This document shows, piece by piece, positions 6,528 to 14,293 of a stretch of DNA of 14,531 nucleotides. Source of the stretch: an uncultured Lachnospiraceae bacterium (lineage in GTDB: Bacteria; Bacillota; Clostridia; Lachnospirales; Lachnospiraceae); the NCBI GenBank assembly GCA_947177515.1, contig CAMWUU010000041.1:1-14531 (forward strand). The letters are read 5' to 3'. Under the pieces are notes generated by a model that did not search any database, was not told the origin of the DNA, and was given only the letters and a program-made list of their open reading frames with translations. The position numbers and the translations under genes were made by a program. The first letter of the stretch is position 1. Every line of letters starts with the position of its first letter.

Positions 6528-9500
6528 ATGATGGAGAATTTAATCGCACAATATCGCTTTGATAATGAGAGGAATCCGGGTGCTGACGCGAGCGGCAATG
6601 GCTTTACGGCGAAAGCATGTGGTATGAAGAAGCCGTATATCGGGATTGTCGCGGGGCGCAGGGCGGCTGTTTTTTCTGGCGGGGTGAATGGGACATCCTA
6701 CTTTAAACTGCCGGATGGCATCTTTGAAGGGGTAAACGATGAAACAGGGATCACGGTGACGGCGTGGGTGAATTTTGCGCAGGGAACCAATGTCTGGGAG
6801 CGTGTGTTTGATTTCGGGAAGGGCAACAGAGGACCATATATGTTCCTGACAAGGAATTTCAGGGGCGTGTGCTTTAAGGATGGGGATCTGTTTGCTGATC
6901 CGGTGTTTACTTATCCGCTTGGCGAGTGGGTGCATGTGGCAATGAGCGTAAGTGGTACCAAGAACGGTACGCAGGGAAGCGCCGGCCCGTGCATTTATGT
7001 GAATGGGGAAGTGGCAGCAGATGGCCAGATCAGCCAGACTGCGAGTGGTACGTACAAGCGTCTGCGGGAGTGGTTTGCAACTCTAGCGGATAAGAGGAAT
7101 TATTGCAATAATTATATCGGAAGGTCGCAATTTATGGCGGACGACGATTTTTCAGGTGCCATTGCGGATTTCTGTATTTTCAAGCGGGTGCTTGGAGCGG
7201 ATGAGATTGTGGATATGATGTGCGATACGCTGACGGACGAGCAGATATTGGTTCCGGCAGCGGAAAGGCATCTTGCCATCCACCAGAAGGTGATTACGGA
7301 AGATATCATGCTGCCGACTAGTTTGCTCCGGGGTAGGGTAAGTGTGGAATGGGAGTCGGATAAACCGGAAATTTTTGATGAAAATGGGAAGGTGGGGCAG
7401 GTGAAAGAACCTGAGGTGGTAACACTCACGGCAAAGCTGCGCCTGAATAAAGTGATTTCCATGCCATCCGATGCGTGCGTGGTAAAGCAGTTTGTCTGCA
7501 CGGTAATGCCGGGGGAGATTGCCCCATACACCCTGACCATCTATAAGGATAAGCCGGTGCTTGATATAAGTAAAACACTGTATGGACTATTTTATGAGGA
7601 CATTAATAATGCAGCGGACGGCGGTATCTATGCGGAGATGGTAAGGAACCGTTCTTTTGAAGCCTTTTATTTTGACACCTATGACTTCCACTCGGGAGAG
7701 GACGGCCGTTCCACCGGGAGAAACCATACGCCGCTTGTGGGCTGGTACGGCGATCTTGCCAAACTGACTGTGAAAAATAAGGGTGGCCTGAATGAGGTAT
7801 TTGGTCAGGAGGATGCGGATGGCAATGTGACCTATGTGGAGGCAGCGGACGGTGCAGTAATTACAAACCGGGGCTTTTCGGATACCAGCGGGAATTTTGC
7901 CATGCACTTTGTAAAAGGCGAACACTATCATTTTACGGTCTGGGCGAAAGCAAAAGGGGAAGCACATCTCTTAGTGCGCCTGCTTGATGCCGATGGAAAA
8001 GCAATCAGTGAAACGGAAAAAATTTCCATTTCGGGAGGATGGAAGAAGTATGGTAAGGAGCAGGCGATTGTTCTGACGGCGGAGAAGGACTGCCTTGGGC
8101 AGTTGGAACTCTCGTTTGCGGGAAGCGCCTCGATTGACATGGTTTCGATGTTCCCGGAACATGTCTGGGGGTATGGGGAGGAGGAAGGGAGCGTGAGTGC
8201 ACATGCGAATTACCTTGGTAATCCAAACTACCGCCTGCGCCGCGACCTTGTGGAGGCAATGAAAGATTTGCACCCGACCTTCCTGCGTTTTCCAGGTGGG
8301 TGTATTTCGGAAGGATCCTATATCTGGGATAATGTCTATGACTGGAAAGATTCCGTGGATATTGTTGAGAAGCGCAAGGAGAATTTCAATGTCTGGGGTT
8401 ATATGATGACGCTGGGTCTAGGATATATGGAATATTTCCAGCTTGCAGAGGATTTGAATGCGATGCCGCTTCCGGTTATGGCCTGCGGGGTGCTCTGTCA
8501 GGCGCGTTCGGACTACGCAAACCCGGCGGGCGGGAAATTACAGGAAAAATACATTGGTAATTTTACAGATCTGATTGATTTTGCGATCAGTACGGATTTT
8601 GAAAAGAATAAGTGGGCTGCACTGCGTCGTTTTATGGGGCATGAAGCGCCGTTTGCGCTCCATTACCTTGGTGTGGGCAATGAGAACTGGGGCAGGGAAT
8701 TTTATGCAAGTTTTGAGGAATTTTATGGGCAGATCACGGCGTATGTGAAGAAAAATTATCCGGACTGGGAACTTCATATTATCTCAACCGTGGGTGCACA
8801 GGCGGATGACAGGGCATACCAGAACGGTTGGCGTTATCTGAGTGGAAACCTTACGGGGGATGGTGCGAAAATACGTTTTACAGATGGCGAGCACAGCTTT
8901 GAAAAAGAAGTCAAATGGTACCGTGACCAGAAGGATTTTATGGAAACCATTGTGGATGAACACTATTATCGTTCGAATGAATATCTGCTTGAGAATGCGG
9001 ATCGTTATAATTATTACGGGCGTGCCTACAAGCAGGATGGGACTGTGGAGGACGAAAAGATCAGCAAGGTTTTTGTTGGTGAGTACGCATCAAGTGATAA
9101 GAACACGCTTGCGGGTGCGGTCGCGGAGGCTGCGGCGATGACTGGTTTTGAACGCAATTCGGATGTGGTTCGCTTGGCAGCAACAGCACCATTGTTTAAC
9201 AAGGTGCTTACGGATGGCACATACCGTTGGACACCGGATTGTATCTGGTTTGACAATGAAACGGTATGGCGCACGCCGAATTATTATGTACAGCAGATGT
9301 TTGCAAAATATCTGGGGAATAAGCTTTTGCATACAGAGTTTTCGGAGTACCAGAATGCGCAGCGTATCACGCTTGTTCCAAAGGGTGGCATCGAACTGGT
9401 GACTGGGGAAGCGGATTTGCTGTTAAAGAAGCTGACTGTAACGGCGAATGTGGACAATGAGGTTTTATTTGAACAGGATTTTAGCAGGGAATTGAACCGG

Positions 9501-10358
9501 CGTTTTATGCTCTACCCGCATACCTGGCTTGAGCCGGGGGACGGGGGGCTTTTGTTAAAAGGAAGCCGTGATGTGGCAGGTCTTTATTTGCCGGGAGATT
9601 TTTCGGACTGCACGGTGACCGCGGTACTTTCCCGCGTTTCTGGCGACGGTGCGCTGACTCTCGGTGTTGGGGTTTCCGGTATCGGCAAGGAGCGGAATGC
9701 GATACAGTATGTAATCGGTGATGGCGGGAGAACATCCGTCAGGGTGATTAAGGACGGCGTGGAGGGTTATACACTCGGTGATTTCTCCTGCGGACGGGCG
9801 GCAGGCAATTTGCGCGCGGCGCTTGACGAGGAGATTGTAAACGGGGAGGAATATACCGTTACGGTAAATTATGGTGGTATTTTTGAAGCACCGGGCAAGA
9901 AGGCAGGTAGGGATAAGGTAAGCAGCAAGGCGGGGATTACCCTTGGTTATGGCAAAGAAGGGTATGGCGCATACCGGCATCTGATCTGTTCCCATCGGGT
10001 TATGGGGAAAGAAAGCCGCGTCCTTGATTACAAGCTCGAAGCTTACAACCGCTCTGTGTTCCATTCAGTAACTGCGGATAACGAAAAGGTTTATGCAAAA
10101 CTTGTCAATGCGGATAATTATCCGAAGAAAATAGAACTTGTTTTTGACAAGGAGGATGCAGATGGAAAAAGCAAACAGGATGGTATGGCAAAATGGATCT
10201 GCCTGACTGGAGATGAAGCGCTTGTACATGAGCCAAATGTCAATACGCGCGATGCAAAGCCGATTGTCCCAGTGGAAAAAGAGGTTTCCATAAAGTCCTC
10301 AAAGATTGTATTAACGCTGCCGGCGAATTCCGTTTCGGTGGTTGTTACGAAAAAATGA
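6528..10358 (+). CDS. GH51 alpha-L-arabinofuranosidase, multidomain, no signal peptide
   Basis: This 1276-residue enzyme should release terminal L-arabinofuranose from arabinoxylan-, arabinan- or arabinoxyloglucan-type chains. Domains in order: a LamG/concanavalin-like jelly roll (about 1-235, starting at LIAQYRFDNE); an Ig-like domain resembling the atrophied bacterial Ig family (about 243-328); the GH51 start with GLFYEDINNAADGGIYAEMVRNRSFE (visible in pieces, about 353-378); a CBM4/9-like beta-sandwich (about 405-545); and the GH51 barrel with FLRFPGGCISEG (585-596), acid/base Glu719 in GVGNENW and nucleophile Glu852 in VGEYAS. The C-terminal GH51 beta domain resumes at about 1165-1276 (KVYAKLVNADNYPKKIELVF). 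Between about 960 and 1165 lies an extra beta-rich segment beginning FEQDFSRELNRRF that I cannot name. Typical bare GH51 enzymes have about 500 residues. The protein starts directly with the LamG fold, so it is predicted to be cytoplasmic. AAGGAGGAG lies 7 bases before the ATG. The GH31 gene follows after 122 bp. Confidence 0.92.
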   Translation: MMENLIAQYRFDNERNPGADASGNGFTAKACGMKKPYIGIVAGRRAAVFSGGVNGTSYFKLPDGIFEGVNDETGITVTAWVNFAQGTNVWERVFDFGKGNRGPYMFLTRNFRGVCFKDGDLFADPVFTYPLGEWVHVAMSVSGTKNGTQGSAGPCIYVNGEVAADGQISQTASGTYKRLREWFATLADKRNYCNNYIGRSQFMADDDFSGAIADFCIFKRVLGADEIVDMMCDTLTDEQILVPAAERHLAIHQKVITEDIMLPTSLLRGRVSVEWESDKPEIFDENGKVGQVKEPEVVTLTAKLRLNKVISMPSDACVVKQFVCTVMPGEIAPYTLTIYKDKPVLDISKTLYGLFYEDINNAADGGIYAEMVRNRSFEAFYFDTYDFHSGEDGRSTGRNHTPLVGWYGDLAKLTVKNKGGLNEVFGQEDADGNVTYVEAADGAVITNRGFSDTSGNFAMHFVKGEHYHFTVWAKAKGEAHLLVRLLDADGKAISETEKISISGGWKKYGKEQAIVLTAEKDCLGQLELSFAGSASIDMVSMFPEHVWGYGEEEGSVSAHANYLGNPNYRLRRDLVEAMKDLHPTFLRFPGGCISEGSYIWDNVYDWKDSVDIVEKRKENFNVWGYMMTLGLGYMEYFQLAEDLNAMPLPVMACGVLCQARSDYANPAGGKLQEKYIGNFTDLIDFAISTDFEKNKWAALRRFMGHEAPFALHYLGVGNENWGREFYASFEEFYGQITAYVKKNYPDWELHIISTVGAQADDRAYQNGWRYLSGNLTGDGAKIRFTDGEHSFEKEVKWYRDQKDFMETIVDEHYYRSNEYLLENADRYNYYGRAYKQDGTVEDEKISKVFVGEYASSDKNTLAGAVAEAAAMTGFERNSDVVRLAATAPLFNKVLTDGTYRWTPDCIWFDNETVWRTPNYYVQQMFAKYLGNKLLHTEFSEYQNAQRITLVPKGGIELVTGEADLLLKKLTVTANVDNEVLFEQDFSRELNRRFMLYPHTWLEPGDGGLLLKGSRDVAGLYLPGDFSDCTVTAVLSRVSGDGALTLGVGVSGIGKERNAIQYVIGDGGRTSVRVIKDGVEGYTLGDFSCGRAAGNLRAALDEEIVNGEEYTVTVNYGGIFEAPGKKAGRDKVSSKAGITLGYGKEGYGAYRHLICSHRVMGKESRVLDYKLEAYNRSVFHSVTADNEKVYAKLVNADNYPKKIELVFDKEDADGKSKQDGMAKWICLTGDEALVHEPNVNTRDAKPIVPVEKEVSIKSSKIVLTLPANSVSVVVTKK

Positions 10359-10368
10359 AAAAAGAAAA

Positions 10369-10405
10369 TATAATGGTAGGATTTTTTAGAAGAATGCGGT
10401 ATAAT
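10369..10405 (+). promoter_or_regulatory. Possible promoter region before the GH31 gene (two TATAAT boxes)
   Basis: Two perfect TATAAT hexamers (10369-10374 and 10400-10405) lie in the 122-bp GH51-GH31 gap, but neither has a good -35 (TAGGAT 17 bases before the second). The GH31 gene may therefore be read both from here and by read-through from GH51. A bulged stem ACATGGG/CCCATTGT follows at about 10427-10449. Confidence 0.3.
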
Positions 10406-10480
10406 ATCCATATGCTGACAGGCAGACATGGGAGGAAACACCCATTGTAAAACATTTATGGAAAAAAGAAAGGGGAAGCT

Positions 10481-12478
10481 ATGGATTTTAAGAATGAAAA
10501 CGGGGTATTGATTGCGCGCCGTAATGGGGAAACGCTTCGGATTGAAGCATGGGGGAAGGATTCCCTGCGCGTGCGTGCAACGATGTTTTCAAAGTTTACG
10601 GGGAATGACTGGGCGCTGACAGAGGCTTTAGAGGCTTTGGCTCCAACAGTGGAAATCACAGGGGGGGATGGGGAGCCGTCGGCCTCAATTACCAATGGAA
10701 GGATTCGGGCAACGGTGAATTTTGCCGGTGTGATCACTTTTTATCGCGATGGAAAACAGATTTTGCAGGAGTATTACCGCAGTTACGGCGGGACAATCTC
10801 GAAGGAAAGCCGATGCCTAAAGGTGATTAACCGTGAGTGGAAGGGTGTGATCGGTGGGAGCGACTATTCCCTGAATTTGAAATTTGAGAGCAATGAGGGG
10901 GAAAAGATTTTTGGTATGGGGCAGTATCAGCAGTCCTATATGGATTTAAAAGGCTGCGTTCTGGAACTGGCACAGAGGAATTCCCAGATTTCCGTACCAT
11001 TTGCAGTTTCAAATCTCGGCTATGGTATGCTCTGGAACAACCCGGCGGTCGGCAGTGTGACTTTCGGGCGCAATTATACGGAATGGATCGCGCGTTCCAC
11101 CAAGGAAATGGATTACTGGATCACGGTGGCGGATGCCCCAAAGCAGATCCTTGCAAACTATACCAATGCGACCGGGCACTCACCGATGTTCCCGGAGGAT
11201 CGTATGGGACTCTGGCAGTGCAAACTGCGTTACCGCACGCAGGATGAAGTGCTCTCGGTGGCGCGCCAGTACCAGAAGGAGGGCATCAAGATCGATGTGA
11301 TAGTTATTGATTTCTTCCACTGGACACTGCAGGGTGACTGGAAGTTTGATGCGACTTACTGGCCGGATCCAAAGGCGATGGTGGACGAACTGCATTCAAT
11401 GGGAATCAAGGTAATCGTTTCGGTATGGCCTTCCGTAGACCGCAAGAGCGAGAATTTCTATCCGATGATGGAGAGGGGGCTTTTGATTAAGACCGAGCGT
11501 GGCGCTGCCCAGACCTACGATTATCAGGGTGACTGTGTGGAGATCGACCCATTCAACCCGGAAACCAGGGAATATGTATGGGAAGTGTGCAAGCGCAATT
11601 ACTATGATTTTGGTATTGATGCGTTCTGGCTTGATAATTCCGAGCCGGATTACGGGGTATATGACTTTGAGAATTACCGTTATATGGATGCGCCTGCACT
11701 TTCTTGCAGCAATATGTACCCACAGATGTACAGCCGCATTTTCTACGATAAGATGAAAGATTTAGGGGATGGCAATGTGGTGAATCTTTTGCGCTGCGCA
11801 TGGGCGGGCAGCCAGAAATATGGCAATGTTGTCTGGTCGGGGGATGTGCCGAGTACATTTGAGGCGTTTTATGACCAGCTCCAGTGCGGTTTGAATATGG
11901 GGCTTGCAGGGATTGCCTGGTGGACAACGGATATTGGCGGGTTTATGACCGACGATGTGAATGACCCGGATTTCAGGCAGCTTTTAATCCGCTGGTACCA
12001 GTTTGCCGTTTATTCCGCAGTATTCCGTATGCACGGCGACCGTGGACCTTATGATATCCCGGCACTTGATGACCGTGACTGGGGCGGCGGATATTTGCAT
12101 ACCGGTCAGCCGAACGAGCTTTGGAGTTACGGTGAGGATAATTATAAAATCATGAAGAAGTATTATGATATCCGTATCTCGATGCACGATTATATCAAAG
12201 ATCTGTATAAGGAAGCATCTAAGAATGGTTCCCCGCTGATCCGCGCGATGTTCTATGAATTCCCGGAGGATAAGACCTGCTGGGAACTTCAGGATCAGTA
12301 TATGTTTGGCAGCAAGTATCTGGCGGCTCCAATTTTTAAACTCAACCAGTTTGAGAGGGATGTATACCTTCCAGCAGGAACTTGGAAGCTGACAAGTGAC
12401 GGCAGTATTTACGAGGGCGGCCAGACCGTCCATGTAGCAGCACCAATCGACTATATGCCAGTATTTGAAAAAATGTAA
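10481..12478 (+). CDS. GH31 glycosidase, alpha-xylosidase type
   Basis: The 665-residue product has an N-terminal beta-sandwich (about 1-235) and a TIM barrel (about 236-590) with GH31 landmarks: RMGLWQCKLRY (241-251), IDVIVIDFFHW (271-281), and nucleophile Asp385 in FWLDNSEPD. Acid/base Asp455 lies in VWSGDVPSTF, followed by GIAWWTTDIGGF and FRMHGDRGPYD. A short C-terminal beta domain ends it. The WLDxSEP(E/D) motif is that of XylS/YicI-type enzymes that release alpha-xylose, but GH31 also contains alpha-glucosidases and alpha-galactosidases, so the substrate is not certain. It is about 100 residues shorter than E. coli YicI, mainly at the C-terminus. There is no signal peptide, so it is cytoplasmic. 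AAAGGGG lies 5 bases before the ATG. With the upstream GH51 it suggests stepwise debranching of imported arabinosylated xyloglucan or related oligosaccharides. There is no transporter nearby. Confidence 0.9.
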   Translation: MDFKNENGVLIARRNGETLRIEAWGKDSLRVRATMFSKFTGNDWALTEALEALAPTVEITGGDGEPSASITNGRIRATVNFAGVITFYRDGKQILQEYYRSYGGTISKESRCLKVINREWKGVIGGSDYSLNLKFESNEGEKIFGMGQYQQSYMDLKGCVLELAQRNSQISVPFAVSNLGYGMLWNNPAVGSVTFGRNYTEWIARSTKEMDYWITVADAPKQILANYTNATGHSPMFPEDRMGLWQCKLRYRTQDEVLSVARQYQKEGIKIDVIVIDFFHWTLQGDWKFDATYWPDPKAMVDELHSMGIKVIVSVWPSVDRKSENFYPMMERGLLIKTERGAAQTYDYQGDCVEIDPFNPETREYVWEVCKRNYYDFGIDAFWLDNSEPDYGVYDFENYRYMDAPALSCSNMYPQMYSRIFYDKMKDLGDGNVVNLLRCAWAGSQKYGNVVWSGDVPSTFEAFYDQLQCGLNMGLAGIAWWTTDIGGFMTDDVNDPDFRQLLIRWYQFAVYSAVFRMHGDRGPYDIPALDDRDWGGGYLHTGQPNELWSYGEDNYKIMKKYYDIRISMHDYIKDLYKEASKNGSPLIRAMFYEFPEDKTCWELQDQYMFGSKYLAAPIFKLNQFERDVYLPAGTWKLTSDGSIYEGGQTVHVAAPIDYMPVFEKM

Positions 12479-12482
12479 ATCA

Positions 12483-12528
12483 GCATATCCCCATGCAGTG
12501 AGGTTATGGGTACTGGAAGGGGATATGC
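12483..12528 (+). other. Perfect 10-bp stem-loop between GH31 and asnS
   Basis: GCATATCCCC (12483-12492) pairs perfectly with GGGGATATGC (12519-12528). Inside the 26-base loop, CAGT (12496-12499) and ACTG (12512-12515) can extend the fold. There is no U-run after it (GGAACTTTAAATAAG), so it is not a classical terminator. It may be an RNA-processing or 3'-protecting structure for the GH mRNA, or a 5' leader element of asnS, whose ATG is 28 bases on. Confidence 0.6.
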
Positions 12529-12556
12529 GGAACTTTAAATAAGAAAGGACATCATC

Positions 12557-13948
12557 ATGGATTTGGTTTCGGTTCGCGAGTTGTATCGCGAAAAAGACAA
12601 GTATGTGGGAAAGGAGATAACGGTCGGCGGCTGGGTGCGCAGTAACCGCGATTCGAAAAGCTTCGGGTTTATCACATTGAACGACGGCACATTCTTTGAA
12701 GCGCTGCAGGTCGTTTACGCGGATAAGCTCGCGAATTTCCCGGAACTTACAAAAATTAATGTCGGCTCGGCAGTAGTCGTAACAGGGGAACTTGTCGCGA
12801 CCCCCAACGCAAAGCAGCCATTTGAAATCCAGGCAAGGGAAGTCGTGGTGGAAGGAGCATCCACACCGGATTATCCATTGCAGAAAAAGCGCCACACAAT
12901 GGAATATCTGCGCACGATCACACATCTGCGGCCGCGCACGAACACATTTCAGGCAGTATTTAGAGTGCGTTCCCTGATCGCTTATGCCATCCACAAATTT
13001 TTTCAGGAAAGGGATTTTGTCTATGTGCACACGCCAATAATCACGGGCAGCGACTGTGAGGGCGCGGGCGAAATGTTCCAGGTGACAACGCTTGACCTTG
13101 CCAATATCCCGAAGGATGAAAACGGGGCAGTGGATTATACCAGGGATTTCTTTAACAAACCAACAAACCTTACCGTAAGCGGGCAGCTAAACGGAGAAAC
13201 CTACGCGATGGCATTCAAGAATATCTATACCTTCGGGCCAACATTCCGCGCAGAAAATTCCAACACGACAAGGCACGCGGCGGAATTTTGGATGATTGAG
13301 CCGGAAATTGCATTTGCGGATTTAAAGGACGATATGATGCTTGCGGAGGCAATGTTAAAATATGTGATCGGCTATGTCCTTGCGCATGCGCCGGAAGAGA
13401 TGAATTTCTTTAACAATTTTGTGGACAAGGGGCTTTTGGATCGCCTGAACCATGTAATGAACTCTGAATTCGGGCATGTGACCTATACTGAGGCAATCAG
13501 CCTTCTTGAGAAAAACAATAACAAATTTGATTATAAGGTTTCCTGGGGATGTGATCTGCAAACGGAACATGAGCGTTATCTGACGGAGGAGATTTTTAAG
13601 AAGCCAGTCTTTGTTACGGACTATCCAAAGGAGATCAAGGCATTTTATATGAAATTAAATCCGGATGGCAAGACCGTGGCAGCAATGGACTGCCTGGTTC
13701 CGGGTATCGGCGAGATCATTGGCGGAAGCCAGAGAGAAGATAATTACAACACGCTGCTTGGCAGGATGGAGGAACTTGGTTTAAAAGCGGAGGATTATGA
13801 TTTTTACCTTGACCTGCGTAAGTATGGTTCCGCAAGGCACGCGGGCTTTGGCCTAGGTTTTGAGCGCTGTGTAATGTATCTGACTGGCATGGGCAATATC
13901 CGTGATGTGATCCCATTCCCAAGAACCGTAAATAACTGCGAACTGTAA
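12557..13948 (+). CDS. asnS: Asparaginyl-tRNA synthetase
   Basis: This 463-residue, full-length class IIb aminoacyl-tRNA synthetase charges tRNA-Asn with asparagine in the cytoplasm. Residues 1-105 form the OB-fold anticodon-binding domain ([19 protein letters not shown] near 21-39). The catalytic core has motif 1 around [14 protein letters not shown] (147-160), then [13 protein letters not shown], which is typical of AsnRS rather than AspRS. Motif 2 is [19 protein letters not shown] (226-244). Motif 3 is [15 protein letters not shown] (430-444), with the final [15 protein letters not shown] lies 7 bases before the ATG, and no T-box leader is seen. The gene is ordinary in length and composition. 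Its position after the two glycosidase genes looks like chance adjacency, with the 12483-12528 stem-loop between. Confidence 0.97.
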   Translation: MDLVSVRELYREKDKYVGKEITVGGWVRSNRDSKSFGFITLNDGTFFEALQVVYADKLANFPELTKINVGSAVVVTGELVATPNAKQPFEIQAREVVVEGASTPDYPLQKKRHTMEYLRTITHLRPRTNTFQAVFRVRSLIAYAIHKFFQERDFVYVHTPIITGSDCEGAGEMFQVTTLDLANIPKDENGAVDYTRDFFNKPTNLTVSGQLNGETYAMAFKNIYTFGPTFRAENSNTTRHAAEFWMIEPEIAFADLKDDMMLAEAMLKYVIGYVLAHAPEEMNFFNNFVDKGLLDRLNHVMNSEFGHVTYTEAISLLEKNNNKFDYKVSWGCDLQTEHERYLTEEIFKKPVFVTDYPKEIKAFYMKLNPDGKTVAAMDCLVPGIGEIIGGSQREDNYNTLLGRMEELGLKAEDYDFYLDLRKYGSARHAGFGLGFERCVMYLTGMGNIRDVIPFPRTVNNCEL

Positions 13949-13981
13949 TGAGATACAGCCCACACAGTAGAGAGTTTTTTT
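13942..13981 (+). terminator. Weak terminator candidate of asnS
   Basis: ACTGT (13942-13946) and ACAGT (13964-13968) form a short stem overlapping the stop codon, followed after 6 bases by seven T (13975-13981). The stem is weak but the T-run is good. Confidence 0.35.
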
Positions 13982-14148
13982 GCTAAGATGGCTGAAGCAG
14001 GATTTTATGTAAACGAGCCAGTCTTATTTTCCGCAAAATTCTGTAGGCAGCGGGGTTTTCACAAAAAGAGGATGGAGGAGATGTTTGATAGGTTCATTCT
14101 CTCCTGTGTTCCGAAAATAAATCAGAAGAGGTATACTTTTTTATACAA

Positions 14149-14184
14149 AACAATGCATCCAAGCAAAAGTTTGGATGCATTGTT
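14149..14184. terminator. 14-bp perfect palindrome, likely terminator, better in minus orientation
   Basis: AACAATGCATCCAA (14149-14162), an 8-base loop and TTGGATGCATTGTT (14171-14184) pair perfectly. On the minus strand the stem runs into TTTTGTAT, on the plus strand only into CTAGG, so it fits a leftward transcript best, though it could also serve asnS about 200 bases upstream. The 13982-14148 stretch before it has no gene I can support. Confidence 0.6.
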
Positions 14185-14250
14185 CTAGGAAAATGATTAT
14201 ATTATTTTTGTTGGTATATAAATTTATAAATTGCACAATATATGTATATT

Positions 14251-14278
14251 TTGAGGTCGGTTTTTGTATAAATAAAAT
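14251..14278 (+). promoter_or_regulatory. Possible promoter facing the tandem repeat array
   Basis: TTGAGG (14251-14256), a 16-base spacer and TAAAAT (14273-14278) lie in AT-rich DNA. A TTGGAGG ribosome binding site (14292-14298) follows, 5 bases before a TTG that opens only a 14-codon frame (LLKSMGVKSVGIAG). It may be the relic of a gene start that was amplified into the repeats. Confidence 0.25.
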
Positions 14279-14293
14279 ATGTGTATCGTTATT

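Noticed and set aside
10412..10450. 12-codon frame MLTGRHGRKHPL upstream of GH31, a possible leader peptide
   Set aside because: No ribosome binding site. It would start right at the predicted transcription start, and no attenuator follows.
12479..12556. T-box leader for asnS
   Set aside because: Only 78 bases lie between the genes, with no T-box core sequence and no terminator/antiterminator pair.
13988..14188. 66-codon plus-strand frame after asnS
   Set aside because: There is no ribosome binding site, it follows a T-run, it ends inside the palindrome arm, and there is no known similarity.
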